Shown: positions 23,870 to 32,681, counted from the stretch's first letter. The stretch: DNA of 37,387 nt from JAHQVI01 sp964407075 (GCA_964407075.1 CAYOUE010000010.1:1-37387); one strand, 5' to 3'. The notes: generated by a model from the sequence alone, not told the origin. Translations and numbers: made by a program.

Positions 23870-24555
23870 CGCGAATTTTCCCCCTGAGAGATCAATCCCC
23901 TGATCTCGACAATACAGCCTTCGGCATTCGTTCGGCTGGCCGTTATTCTAGAGTCGAATCGCCAGCGTTCCCTTGCGGCGCGGATTTCCTGCCGGACTTC
24001 GCGCCCTTTCAGAAACAGACCAATGGTTGCTTCATCGAAGAAACCGTTCGCCAGGCTCAACAGACGGTCTAACGGCGCAAGCGCCCGGCTAACGACGGCG
24101 TCCATCCGTCTCAACGCTCCGCTTCCCAAAAGATCTTCAATGCGGCTTTCATGCACCTTGACGGGCGCGCCGGTCTGCCGCGCGACTTCCGACAAGAACG
24201 CACATTTACGCCCATTCGACTCGACAAGATGGACAACATAATTCTCATGATTCGCGAGAAGAATGGCAATCACAAGTCCGGGGAAACCCGCGCCGCTGCC
24301 CAGATCTGCCCAGCTTTTTGCATCGGGCGCGAGCGGCAGAAGCTGCGCGCTGTCGGCGAAATGCCTGTGCCAGACATCGTTTAGCGTGGCGGGCGAGACC
24401 AGATTGACGGCATTCTGCCATTGCCGCAGCAGCGCTGCGTAGAGTTCGAGCTTTTCCACAGTTTCACGTGGAACCGCAAAGGCGGCGGCAAACTCGCGCG
24501 GGCCTGCAATATGAGGGAGCAGGGCTTGCGAGGCTTCCCGCGCGCGCGTGCCCAT
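23866..24555 (-). CDS. rsmG: 16S rRNA (guanine527-N7)-methyltransferase
   Basis: RsmG (GidB) methylates G527 of 16S rRNA with S-adenosylmethionine. The SAM-binding motif WADLGSGAGFPGLVIAI is clear, with VNLVSPATLNDVWHRHFADSAQL upstream and VHLVESNGRKCAFLSEVAR after it, all typical. I use the ATG at 24555 (229 residues), one base after the mnmG stop; the frame extends to an ATG at 24591, which would overlap mnmG by 35 bases. Neither has a clear ribosome site. The stop overlaps the parA start. A parS-like site lies inside the gene at 24461-24474. Confidence 0.94.
   Translation of the reverse strand: MGTRAREASQALLPHIAGPREFAAAFAVPRETVEKLELYAALLRQWQNAVNLVSPATLNDVWHRHFADSAQLLPLAPDAKSWADLGSGAGFPGLVIAILLANHENYVVHLVESNGRKCAFLSEVARQTGAPVKVHESRIEDLLGSGALRRMDAVVSRALAPLDRLLSLANGFFDEATIGLFLKGREVRQEIRAARERWRFDSRITASRTNAEGCIVEIRGLISQGENSR
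24461..24474. promoter_or_regulatory. parS-like ParB-binding site 1 (inside rsmG)
   Basis: GTTTCACGTGGAAC is nearly palindromic and matches the conserved bacterial parS core TTTCACGTGAAA with one asymmetric change. It lies within rsmG about 1.5 kb upstream of parB, where chromosomal parS sites are usually found. The same 14 bases recur at 31050. Confidence 0.8.
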
Positions 24556-24556
24556 C

Positions 24557-26428
24557 TCAGGCGGATTTGCGGAGCGCAGATTTCTTGACATGGGCCAGCA
24601 GCAGCATGAGCGCGGCCGGCGTCATGCCGTCGATCCGGCCGGCCTGAGCCAGCGTCAAGGGCTGTTCGCGTTCGAGTTTCTGGCGCAGTTCGCTGGAAAG
24701 ACCTGGTATGGAAGCATAGTTGGAGTCGGCCGGGATCGCGATCGCTTCATCCTTGCGGTAAGCGGCGATGTCGGCGTCCTGGCGGCGCAGATAGATGTCA
24801 TACCGCGCGTCGATCTCGATCTGCGCGGCGATGGCAGGCGCTATCCGGCCCAGTTCCGGCCAGACTGACGCGAGCCTTGCGATGGACATGTCCGGAAAAC
24901 CGAGAATTTCGAAGGCCGAACGGCGGCGGCCGTCCCGATTGAGCGGCAGGCCTCGCGCATTGGCCTCATTCGGCGTGATGCTCAGCGACTCCAGGATTTT
25001 CCGGGCGGCGGCCAGCTCGTCCGCCTTGGCGGCGAAGGCCGAGGCGCGCCCGGAGCCTATGCAGCCTGCTGCTTCGCCGATCGGCGTCAGCCGTGCGTCG
25101 GCGTTATCCGCGCGCAGCCGCAGACGGTATTCGGCGCGCGATGTGAACATGCGGTAAGGCTCTGCGACGCCGCGCGTGACCAGATCGTCGATCATCACGC
25201 CGATATAGGCGTCGGTCCGCGAGAGGACGAAATCCGAGACGCCGCCGCCCGCCTTCAACGCCGCATTTACCCCAGCGACGAGACCCTGTCCGGCGGCTTC
25301 TTCATATCCGGTCGTGCCGTTGATCTGACCGGCCAGAAACAGCCCCGGCAGCCGCCTGGTTTCGAGCGTCGTCAGCAATTCGCGCGGGTCTATATAGTCA
25401 TATTCGATGGCGTAGCCGGGGCGCAGAATGCGCACGCCGGCAAGGCCCGGAATGCTGCGAATGAAGGCGTCCTGCACGTCTTCTGGCAGCGACGTGGAGA
25501 TCCCGTTCGGATAGACTGTGTCATCGTCCAGCCCTTCCGGCTCCAGAAAAATCTGGTGACTTTGGCGTTCCCGGAAGCGCACCACCTTGTCCTCGATGGA
25601 GGGGCAATAGCGTGGCCCGGTCGAGGCGATCTGTCCGGAATACATCGGAGAACGCAACAGGTTTTCCGAAATGATCCGGTGCGTTTCTTCAGTCGTATGG
25701 GTGATATGGCAAACTGTCTGCGGCGTTGTGATCCGCTCGGTCAAGAAGGAGAACGGCACAGGCGGATCGTCGCCGGGCTGCGCCGCCAGCGTTCTGTAGT
25801 CGATGGTGCGGCCGTCAAGGCGCGCCGGCGTGCCCGTCTTCAGCCGGCCCATGCGTAGGCCCAGCACGTAGAGCCGGTCGGCAAGGCCGATGGCGGGCGC
25901 TTCGCCCACGCGGCCCGCCGGAACGCGCTTTTCGCCGATGTGGATCAAGCCGTTGAGAAACGTGCCGGTCGTCACGACGACGGCAGCAGCGCGATACTCG
26001 ACTCCGCTCGCCGTGACGATGCCCGCCGCCCGGCCACACGCTACGATCAGGTCCTCCACCGGATCAGCGATGACGTCGAGTCCTGGCTGCGCCGCAATGG
26101 CGGCCTGCATGGCGATACGGTATAGCTTCCGATCGGCCTGCGCACGCGGTCCCTGAACGGCCGGACCTTTCGAGCGGTTCAGCATCCTGAACTGAATGCC
26201 CGCCGCATCGGCGACACGGCCCATCAGCCCGTCAAGCGCATCGACCTCGCGCACCAGATGCCCCTTGCCGAGGCCGCCGATCGCGGGATTGCAGGACATT
26301 TCGCCGATCGTGTCCGCGCGATGCGTGACCAGAGCGGTCAGTGCGCCCGTGCGCGCAGCTGCAGCCGCAGCTTCGCAGCCGGCATGGCCGCCGCCGATTA
26401 CGATTACATCATAGGCTCTGTTTCGCAT
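24557..26428 (-). CDS. mnmG: tRNA uridine-5-carboxymethylaminomethyl modification enzyme MnmG (GidA)
   Basis: A 623-residue FAD protein. The dinucleotide fold VIGGGHAGCEAA is at about 10-21, followed by EMSCNPAIGGLGKGHL, the GidA signature. Other marks are GTPARLDG, TSRAEYRL and the RPGYAIEYDYIDP segment. The C-terminal helical domain ends with EREQPLTLAQAGRIDGMTPAAL, which binds MnmE. With MnmE and methylenetetrahydrofolate it adds the cmnm5 group to wobble U34 in several tRNAs. Length is normal. Its gene starts the run into rsmG-parA-parB. The mnmE partner lies upstream, separated by a histidine phosphatase gene. Confidence 0.97.
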   Translation of the reverse strand: MRNRAYDVIVIGGGHAGCEAAAAAARTGALTALVTHRADTIGEMSCNPAIGGLGKGHLVREVDALDGLMGRVADAAGIQFRMLNRSKGPAVQGPRAQADRKLYRIAMQAAIAAQPGLDVIADPVEDLIVACGRAAGIVTASGVEYRAAAVVVTTGTFLNGLIHIGEKRVPAGRVGEAPAIGLADRLYVLGLRMGRLKTGTPARLDGRTIDYRTLAAQPGDDPPVPFSFLTERITTPQTVCHITHTTEETHRIISENLLRSPMYSGQIASTGPRYCPSIEDKVVRFRERQSHQIFLEPEGLDDDTVYPNGISTSLPEDVQDAFIRSIPGLAGVRILRPGYAIEYDYIDPRELLTTLETRRLPGLFLAGQINGTTGYEEAAGQGLVAGVNAALKAGGGVSDFVLSRTDAYIGVMIDDLVTRGVAEPYRMFTSRAEYRLRLRADNADARLTPIGEAAGCIGSGRASAFAAKADELAAARKILESLSITPNEANARGLPLNRDGRRRSAFEILGFPDMSIARLASVWPELGRIAPAIAAQIEIDARYDIYLRRQDADIAAYRKDEAIAIPADSNYASIPGLSSELRQKLEREQPLTLAQAGRIDGMTPAALMLLLAHVKKSALRKSA

Positions 26429-26509
26429 GGCCCACGCTCAGTCATCAAGATCAGGGAAATTTCCGCGGAGACTACTATTTTCCCGATATGGGGTCAAAGC
26501 GGAACGCCG

Positions 26510-27136
26510 TCACCCCAGAAAGCGCAAACGCCCGTGATCCCAGCGAATCGAGAAGCTTTCTGCATTGGCTATCGGCGCGGCGCGATGAAAGGCGAAGAAT
26601 GCGCGCATCGTCTCCGGCGTTATCGGCGGCGAGTTTTCGGCGGTTTCCCACTGCAGCCCCTTCATGAACTGGCCGTGGGAGAAGATCGCAAACTGCCCTG
26701 GCGCATCGAGTGCGCGGCTGACCTCGGCAAGCCTGTTCAGCGTTGCGCGCACGCGCTCCACGAAGGCGGCGTAACTTTCCGCGCCCGGCCCGTCGACGAA
26801 ATGAGGATCGGCATTCGCCCAATAGCTCTCGATCATTGGCAACCTCTCTGACGCGGAGGTGTTCATGCGGCGGGCGCGGGACAGAGGTTCGATTTCCTGA
26901 ACCGGCCAAATTTCGAGCGGCGTTTCGGGAAAGCGTTCGGACGTCCGTTTCGCTGTTTCGAGCGCACGCAGATATGGCGATGTGACGATCAGCGTAGGCG
27001 GTCGGCCGAAACTCCGGCTGATCGCTTCGGCCTGCTCATAGCCGCGCGCCGTGAGCGGTATGGCCTCAGGTTCGGCGGTGACGCCTCCTGCATTTGCGAG
27101 ACTCTCTCCGTGGCGGATGAACCTGACGGTCAACAT
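26510..27136 (-). CDS. Histidine phosphatase family protein
   Basis: A 208-residue histidine phosphatase (phosphoglycerate-mutase-like). The catalytic RHGES motif is at residues 8-12. A PLTARGYEQA segment follows, then SPYLRALETA (second Arg) and FSHGQFMKG (second catalytic His). Members dephosphorylate small metabolites or proteins via a phospho-histidine; the substrate is not predictable. It lies on the minus strand between mnmE and mnmG, which are more often adjacent. No strong ribosome site precedes the ATG. Confidence 0.9.
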   Translation of the reverse strand: MLTVRFIRHGESLANAGGVTAEPEAIPLTARGYEQAEAISRSFGRPPTLIVTSPYLRALETAKRTSERFPETPLEIWPVQEIEPLSRARRMNTSASERLPMIESYWANADPHFVDGPGAESYAAFVERVRATLNRLAEVSRALDAPGQFAIFSHGQFMKGLQWETAENSPPITPETMRAFFAFHRAAPIANAESFSIRWDHGRLRFLG

Positions 27137-27296
27137 GATGACGGCGCTTTCGATGACAGGGTTTCCGCAAACAGGTCAGCCTGCGATGTCTTCAGGCATC
27201 ATTCTGCATCATGAGTACCCGGTTTCAGACCTTGAAGCATATTCGCAGTCCATTAGGAAGTGCGCGCCGTCACTGTTTGACATGAAGAGATACGAT

Positions 27297-28622
27297 TTAT
27301 TTGCCGATACAGAAATCAGCGAAGATTCTGTCGAGAACATCCTCGACATCGACGCGCCCGGTTAGTCTGCCGAGCGCTGCCGCTGTCTGGCGCAGGTCTT
27401 CGGCGCGCAGTTCAAGTTCGGCGAAATCACCGGCCAGGAAACGGTCAAGCGCGGCCTGAGCCTTTTCCAGTTCGTGGCGGTGGCGGGTGCGTGTAATCAC
27501 CGGGTTTTCGCCGCGGCTGGATGCGTTTCGGGCGGCCTCGGTCAGGCTTTCCATGAGTGCGTCGAAACCTTCGCCGGTTTTGACTGACAGCGGCACTGCG
27601 CCGCGCGGGAGGTGCCGGCGGTCCAGGTCGATCTTGTTTACAGCTTGTATGACGGCCGTATCGCCATCAGGGCGCGCGAGGTTTCGAGGCGGCGCCTGCG
27701 GCGCAGTAGCGTCGTTTATCCAGAGGATCAGATCGGCGTCTTTCGCGCGCTCCATCGTCCGCCTGACTCCTTCACGTTCGACTTCGCCCTCCGCTTCGCG
27801 AATGCCCGCAGTGTCAAACAGGATCACTGGAAAACCGCCAAGATCGAGCCGAACCTCGATGACGTCCCGGGTTGTGCCGGCTTCTGACGAGACGATGGCG
27901 GCGTCGCGCCGGGCCAGAGCGTTCATGAGGCTTGACTTGCCCACGTTGGGCGGGCCGGCGATGACGACCCGCAATCCATCGCGCAGGATCTCTCCCCTGC
28001 GCCGATCGTCGAGATGCGCGGCGATCTCGTCGCGAAGGTTCCGAGCCGTGCCGCGAGCTGCTGCCGACACTTCCTCCGGGACATCACCTTCATCGGAAAA
28101 ATCCAGCTCGGCCTCAATGCTTGCAAGAGCTTCGATGATGTTCAGCCGCCAGCCGTCGTAAAGCGCGCGCAGGCTGCCGGATGACTGACGGAACGCTTGC
28201 CGCCGCTGCGCCTCGGTCTCGGCATCGATCAGATCGGTCAGCCCTTCCACTTCGGTCAGGTCCAGTCTGCCATGTTCGAATGCGCGCCGCGTGAACTCCC
28301 CTGCTTCGGCGGGCCGAAGCCCTTCGATGCGCCCGAGGGCCGAAAGGACCGACTCGATGACCGCACGTCCGCCATGAACATGCAACTCGGCCACGTTCTC
28401 CCCGGTAAAACTTGCGGGCCCGGGAAACCATATGATTAGACTACGGTCGAGTGTTTCGCCGGACTGCGGATCATGCAGAGGACGAAGCGTTGCGCGCCGC
28501 GGCGCAGGCAGCGCCCGCCCGGACAGAGCTCTCAGAGCGGACCCGGAGGCCGGCCCGGAAATGCGGATCACGGCTACGCCTGCTTTGCCCCGGCCGCTCG
28601 ATAGCGCGTATATGGTGGTCAT
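27297..28622 (-). CDS. mnmE: tRNA modification GTPase MnmE
   Basis: A 441-residue MnmE (TrmE). The N-terminal folate-binding domain (about 1-115) contains IYALSSGRGKAGVAVIRISGP and FTGENVAELHVHGG. The helical domain is split by a GTPase domain with G1 GPPNVGKSS, G2/G3 TTRD and DTAG, and G4 NKIDL. The protein ends in CIGK, the invariant C-terminal C-(I/L/V)-G-K motif needed for catalysis. It works with MnmG on wobble uridines. It is divergent from the YyaL-like gene, with 39 bases between the starts. Confidence 0.97.
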   Translation of the reverse strand: MTTIYALSSGRGKAGVAVIRISGPASGSALRALSGRALPAPRRATLRPLHDPQSGETLDRSLIIWFPGPASFTGENVAELHVHGGRAVIESVLSALGRIEGLRPAEAGEFTRRAFEHGRLDLTEVEGLTDLIDAETEAQRRQAFRQSSGSLRALYDGWRLNIIEALASIEAELDFSDEGDVPEEVSAAARGTARNLRDEIAAHLDDRRRGEILRDGLRVVIAGPPNVGKSSLMNALARRDAAIVSSEAGTTRDVIEVRLDLGGFPVILFDTAGIREAEGEVEREGVRRTMERAKDADLILWINDATAPQAPPRNLARPDGDTAVIQAVNKIDLDRRHLPRGAVPLSVKTGEGFDALMESLTEAARNASSRGENPVITRTRHRHELEKAQAALDRFLAGDFAELELRAEDLRQTAAALGRLTGRVDVEDVLDRIFADFCIGK

Positions 28623-28661
28623 GGTCCGGCCCGAAGAAGCGGCAAATCAAGGGAGTTAATC

Positions 28662-30686
28662 TTGTCCTATAACCGGCTCAGCCTAGAAACCAGCCCCTAT
28701 CTGCTCCAGCACAAGGACAATCCCGTGCATTGGTGGCCCTGGGGGGAGGGCGCCTTTGCTGAGGCGAAACGCACCGGGAAGCCCGTTCTGCTTTCCGTAG
28801 GCTACGCCGCCTGCCACTGGTGCCATGTCATGGCGCATGAGAGCTTCGAGGATGAAGGTACGGCAGCGATCATGAATGAGCTGTTTGTAAACATCAAGGT
28901 GGACCGCGAGGAACGGCCCGACGTCGATGCGCTCTACATGAATGCACTGCATCACCTTGGCGAGCAGGGCGGGTGGCCGCTGACAATGTTCCTGACAGCC
29001 GAAGCGGAACCGTTCTGGGGCGGCACCTATTTTCCCAAGGAGCAGATTTACGGCCGTCCGCCCTTCACGCATGTTCTGCGCGAAATCAGCAAGGTCTATC
29101 GCGAGGAGCACGACAAGGTCAGAACCAACGCCGACGCGCTCAAGGCAGCTCTGCAGCCGAGGCTGGAAGCTGCGCCGGAGGATAATCTCAACGAAAATAC
29201 GATCGCCGATCTCGCGGTGCGGCTCACGCAGGCGCTCGATCCGGTTCATGGCGGGCTGGTCGGCGCGCCCAAATTCCCCAACTGCGTCATTCTGGGCTTT
29301 CTATGGAAGCTGGGGCTGAAGCTGGGATTTCAGCCTGCCATCGACGGCGTCGAGAAAGCGCTCATCCATATTTCGCAAGGCGGGATCTACGACCACCTCG
29401 GCGGCGGATTTGCGCGCTACTCCGTGGATGAACGCTGGCTCGTGCCGCATTTCGAAAAGATGCTTTACGATAATGCGCTTCTGATCGGCCTGATGACGGA
29501 GGTCTGGAAGGAGCGGCGAAATCCGCTGCTGGAGGCGCGCATCGCCGAGACGGTGAACTGGCTTCTGCGTGAGATGACCGTTGAAGGCGGCGGATTCGCC
29601 TCGTCCTACGACGCCGACTCTGAAGACGTCGAGGGGAAGTTCTACGTCTGGACGCATGAGCAGATCGAAGACGTTCTTGGGAAAGAGGACGGGGCGTTCT
29701 TCTGCGAGGTCTATGACGTTACGGAGAACGGCAATTGGGAAAACGTAAACATTCTCAATCGCCTAGATTCCATGGAGATGCTGTCGCCCCCCGAGGAGGA
29801 AAAACTCGGCGAACTGCGTGCGATGCTTTTCGAAGCGCGCAAAGGACGGACACCGCCCGGTTGGGATGACAAGGTTCTGGCCGATTGGAACGGACTGGCG
29901 ATCTCCGCGCTGCTCGAAGCCGGGCGGACTTTCGCGCAGCCGGCCTGGACCGAGGCTGCAAGACGGGCCTACAGCTTCATCAGGGAGACTGTGGGCGCGA
30001 AGGACGGGCGGCTTCTGCACAGCGCGCGGGCCGGACAGGCGAAGACGCCCGCGATCGCCAGCGACTACGCCAATATGATACGTGCGGCAATAGACCTCTA
30101 TCTTGTCGCGGAGGATGCGGACGCCCTTGCCGATGCAGATCGCTGGACGCGCATCATGCAGGATTTCTACTGGGCCGAAGGACCGGGCGGATATTATCTT
30201 TCTGCTTCGGACACGACCGACATCATGATCCGCACACTTTCGGCGCGGGACGACGCCGTTCCGAACGCCAATGCGATCATGCTCGGTAATCTTGCCTCGC
30301 TTCACCTGATAACGGGCAAGCCGGAATACCGAGACTGTGCGGAGGCGCTGCGCAAGAGCTTCTCGGGCGAAGCAATGCGCTTCGCCAGCCTGCATACCGG
30401 CTATTTCAGCGCTCTGGCCGATCATCTCATGCCGCAGCACGTCGTCCTGCTGCGGGGCGCTGGCGAAGAGGTCCTCCGCGAAGCGATGACGACGATCTCG
30501 CTGCCGGGCGCAGTCGTTCAATGGCTCTCTGCAAATGAGGATGCGCCGAAAAATTCGCCAGCTCATGGCAAACGCGCTATCGAAGGCCGCGCGACGGCTT
30601 ATGTCTGCAATGGGCCTCAATGTTCGCCGCCAGTTACCGATCCGAAGGGTCTGCTTGCGGAGCTGAAATCCGGGCGGCTTGCCTGA
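28662..30686 (+). CDS. Thioredoxin-domain protein (YyaL/spermatogenesis-associated 20 family)
   Basis: A 674-residue protein of the DUF255 family. Its thioredoxin-like N-terminal domain (about 1-160) has SPYLLQHKDNPVHWWPWG and the CHWC active site in GYAACHWCHVMAHESFED. A long (alpha/alpha)6-barrel-like domain follows with FPNCVILGFLWK, DHLGGGFARYSVDERWLVPHFEKMLYDNA and YDADSEDVEGKFYVWT. This matches bacterial YyaL and human SPATA20, of unsettled function. The start is a TTG at 28662; GGGAG lies seven bases upstream and there is no nearby ATG. It precedes the glyoxalase-like gene by 15 bases. Confidence 0.93.
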   Translation: MSYNRLSLETSPYLLQHKDNPVHWWPWGEGAFAEAKRTGKPVLLSVGYAACHWCHVMAHESFEDEGTAAIMNELFVNIKVDREERPDVDALYMNALHHLGEQGGWPLTMFLTAEAEPFWGGTYFPKEQIYGRPPFTHVLREISKVYREEHDKVRTNADALKAALQPRLEAAPEDNLNENTIADLAVRLTQALDPVHGGLVGAPKFPNCVILGFLWKLGLKLGFQPAIDGVEKALIHISQGGIYDHLGGGFARYSVDERWLVPHFEKMLYDNALLIGLMTEVWKERRNPLLEARIAETVNWLLREMTVEGGGFASSYDADSEDVEGKFYVWTHEQIEDVLGKEDGAFFCEVYDVTENGNWENVNILNRLDSMEMLSPPEEEKLGELRAMLFEARKGRTPPGWDDKVLADWNGLAISALLEAGRTFAQPAWTEAARRAYSFIRETVGAKDGRLLHSARAGQAKTPAIASDYANMIRAAIDLYLVAEDADALADADRWTRIMQDFYWAEGPGGYYLSASDTTDIMIRTLSARDDAVPNANAIMLGNLASLHLITGKPEYRDCAEALRKSFSGEAMRFASLHTGYFSALADHLMPQHVVLLRGAGEEVLREAMTTISLPGAVVQWLSANEDAPKNSPAHGKRAIEGRATAYVCNGPQCSPPVTDPKGLLAELKSGRLA

Positions 30687-30701
30687 GCGGAAGAGCGCGT
30701 C

Positions 30702-31349
30702 ATGAGCGGTCTCGAACTGGACCATATCGTCATCGCGGCGGATACGCTTGAAGCCGGCGCGGACTATATCCGCGAGCGGCTCGGCGTCGCGATTCCGCCC
30801 GGCGGGAAGCATCCGTTGATGGGCACGCATAATTGCCTGATGCGCCTCGGCGGCTCGGCCTTTCTCGAAGTCATCGCCATCGACCCGCAGGCTCCTGCGC
30901 CTGCGCGTCCGCGATGGTACGGGCTCGACGATGCCGGCTTGCGGAACGCTTTGCGCGCTTCGCCGCGGCTCGTCGCATGGGTCCTCCGTTCGAGTGCTAT
31001 CTTGCGCGACGCCAATACTGCGAAATACCACGCGGATGAGGTCATCCCGGTTTCACGTGGAACGCTTTCATGGCGTCTGACCGTGCCCGCGGATGGGCGT
31101 CTTCCCTGGGGCGGGGTTTATCCGCACCTAATAGAGTGGGACGATGGCGTACGGCCGTGGGAAGCCATGGCGGATTTCGGTTGCAGTCTAGAGCGTCTGA
31201 TTTTGACGCATCCCGAGGCCGCCGCGTTGGAGGCGGCTCTCGACAGGCTGGGCGTCGGCGCAAACGGGATCATCTCAGTAAGAAAAGCGGAAACCGCATC
31301 GATTTCCGCCTTGCTTTCCGTTGACGGTCATAGGGTGGAGATTGTTTAG
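30702..31349 (+). CDS. VOC/glyoxalase-like domain protein
   Basis: A 215-residue protein of the glyoxalase_3 (VOC superfamily) type: LELDHIVIAADTLEAG with the metal-ligand His at about position 8, RLGVAIPPGGKHPLMGTHNCLMRLG (second region) and FLEVIAI carrying the Glu ligand. Its chemistry is unknown; relatives include metal-dependent lyases and isomerases. GGAAGAG lies six bases upstream of the ATG. It follows the YyaL-like gene and is probably co-transcribed. The second parS-like site lies inside it at 31050-31063. It ends at a strong hairpin. Confidence 0.86.
   Translation: MSGLELDHIVIAADTLEAGADYIRERLGVAIPPGGKHPLMGTHNCLMRLGGSAFLEVIAIDPQAPAPARPRWYGLDDAGLRNALRASPRLVAWVLRSSAILRDANTAKYHADEVIPVSRGTLSWRLTVPADGRLPWGGVYPHLIEWDDGVRPWEAMADFGCSLERLILTHPEAAALEAALDRLGVGANGIISVRKAETASISALLSVDGHRVEIV
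31050..31063. promoter_or_regulatory. parS-like ParB-binding site 2 (inside the VOC gene)
   Basis: The sequence GTTTCACGTGGAAC is identical over all 14 bases to site 1 in rsmG, although it encodes unrelated amino acids (V-S-R-G-T against V-P-R-E-T). Two identical copies in unrelated genes argue for selection on the DNA site. Confidence 0.75.
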
Positions 31350-31392
31350 CGAGATCGATTGCATACAAATCGACCTCGCTCCAGGCGCCTGG
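31348..31392. terminator. Bidirectional hairpin between VOC gene and convergent usp gene
   Basis: AGCGAG-A-TCGATT pairs with AATCGA-C-CTCGCT (31348-31360 and 31368-31380): 12 base pairs with one mismatch and a 7-base loop, starting at the VOC stop codon. It is followed at 31381-31392 by the perfect 12-base palindrome CCAGGCGCCTGG. There is no long T tract. The place between convergent genes suits a two-way terminator. Confidence 0.6.
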
Positions 31393-31436
31393 CTTTGGAT
31401 ATGCCGATTCCAGGCGATGCGCCCTTCCAACGACCC

Positions 31437-32297
31437 TCAATATGGCTTGATGACAAGCAGGTCGCAGGGCGGATCGTTCAGCAGATCTTCCGCGACGCTA
31501 CCCCAGATGGCGCGCGACAGGCCGGGACGGCTGTGCGTAGCAATGACCAGAAGGTCGGCGCCCGCATCCTTACACTCGGATCTGAGCGCGGCCTGAGCGT
31601 CGCCTTCCTTGAGTTTGGTCGCCAGTGCGCCTGACGAGATGCCCAACTGCTGCGCGCGCTGATCCAGATTGTCCATCTCACTCTTGAGAAACTGATCGAA
31701 TTTAAGCCGCTCGTCATAAGCGATTTCATCCGGAACGCCCGTGCGGCCGAGAAAGCCCTTGAACGGCATATGGTATGCGTGAACGAGCGTAATGCACGAC
31801 GCAGACGGGGCGACCTTCGTCGCCTGCCGGATAGCCGCCTTGGAGAGGCCGGAAAAATCCACACCTACCAAGACGTTGCGGTACGGCTCCGAGCAGTCGT
31901 CCTTCACAAGCAGCATGGGCGTCAACGTCGATTTGAGGATCAGCCCGGCCGTCGTGTTCGCAAATGATCTTGCGGCCGGACCGGCCTGATTGTGGATACC
32001 CAGAACGATCAGATCCGCTTTTTCCGCTCCGCTCTGCCGGATGATTTCCTGCTTGACTTTCGCAGCCGTGACCTCGATCGAGGGAACAATGCCAGTGGCT
32101 GCGCTCAGCGCGTCGGATTCACGTTTCAGCGCATCCTTTGCCCATGCGACGGAGTGCTGCTTGATCGGTTCCGGCAGATCTCCATCGACGACATGCAGGA
32201 TCCGCAAATCCGCATTCAAGTCTTTCGCGAGCCTGAATCCGCGAGAGAGCGCCCTGTCCGATCGCGCGGACAGGTCCGAGGCAACTAGGATTTTCAC
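31437..32297 (-). CDS. Universal stress protein, tandem UspA domains
   Basis: A 286-residue protein with two Usp domains (about 1-142 and 150-286). The second keeps an ATP-binding-type G-x2-G-x9-G-(S/T) related segment (THSRPGLSRAIWGSVAEDLL); the first has a degenerate version (GIHNQAGPAARSFANTTAG). Tandem Usp proteins are induced by starvation, oxygen limitation or envelope stress and their partners are mostly unknown. It starts at a GTG; a textbook AAGGAGG lies nine bases upstream (32307-32313 on the opposite strand), which fixes the start. It is divergent from the dehydrogenase-family pseudogene across a 384-base region with hairpins. Confidence 0.92.
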   Translation of the reverse strand: MKILVASDLSARSDRALSRGFRLAKDLNADLRILHVVDGDLPEPIKQHSVAWAKDALKRESDALSAATGIVPSIEVTAAKVKQEIIRQSGAEKADLIVLGIHNQAGPAARSFANTTAGLILKSTLTPMLLVKDDCSEPYRNVLVGVDFSGLSKAAIRQATKVAPSASCITLVHAYHMPFKGFLGRTGVPDEIAYDERLKFDQFLKSEMDNLDQRAQQLGISSGALATKLKEGDAQAALRSECKDAGADLLVIATHSRPGLSRAIWGSVAEDLLNDPPCDLLVIKPY

Positions 32298-32681
32298 TAC
32301 GAAAAGCCTCCTTTTCCTGTAATGGGCGCCGGTCTGACCGGCTCCTGTTTTATTTTAAGACTGATTAAGGGGCGTTGGAAAATGATGGCGATCATTTTTG
32401 GGGCAAAAAATGATAACGCCCCGGATCAAAGCAGGCTTGCAAGACAATTATCCTGCCGTGCTGCGCGGCAGGATAATCGTCTTCCACGAAACTGTCCGCA
32501 CGTGTCCGGTCGTTGCGGTCAGCGTATTTCATGGCGTAAACAGTCCATGGAGCGCTCATCAGGCTGGCCATTCTGCTTCATGCGGGCGGCAAACTGCGCC
32601 ATGATGGCGTATCGGACTAAGCAGGACAATGGCCCGCCGCAGTCAGGCGCGCCGGCCGATCGGAAATTTCGGGGCGGAAAT
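32298..32681. other. Gene-free region with two strong hairpins
   Basis: No protein-like ORF is visible here. Outer arms GGGGCGTT (32369-32376) and AACGCCCC (32415-32422) pair perfectly and enclose a second hairpin AAAATGAT-GGCG-ATCATTTT (32379-32398); a second AAAATGAT-like copy follows at 32406. A separate hairpin at 32443-32481 has a 12-base perfect stem ATTATCCTGCCG / CGGCAGGATAAT with a 7-base loop, plus three more pairs after a mismatch. The region must hold the usp promoter. It might also encode a small RNA or regulatory leader; that is inference. Confidence 0.55.

Noticed and set aside
29763..31031. 422-codon minus-strand frame antisense to the YyaL-like and glyoxalase-like genes
   Set aside because: No domain, shadow-like composition, and it spans two well-supported plus-strand genes.
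32489..32494. Another CACGTG at about 32489, considered as a fourth parS site
   Set aside because: The flanks (CCG on the left, TCC on the right) do not match the TTTCACGTGAAA core.
32322..32681. N-terminal extension of the dehydrogenase-family frame through the hairpin region
   Set aside because: The family N-terminus starts at 32682, which has its own ribosome site; the extension has no protein-like features and overlaps strong hairpins.
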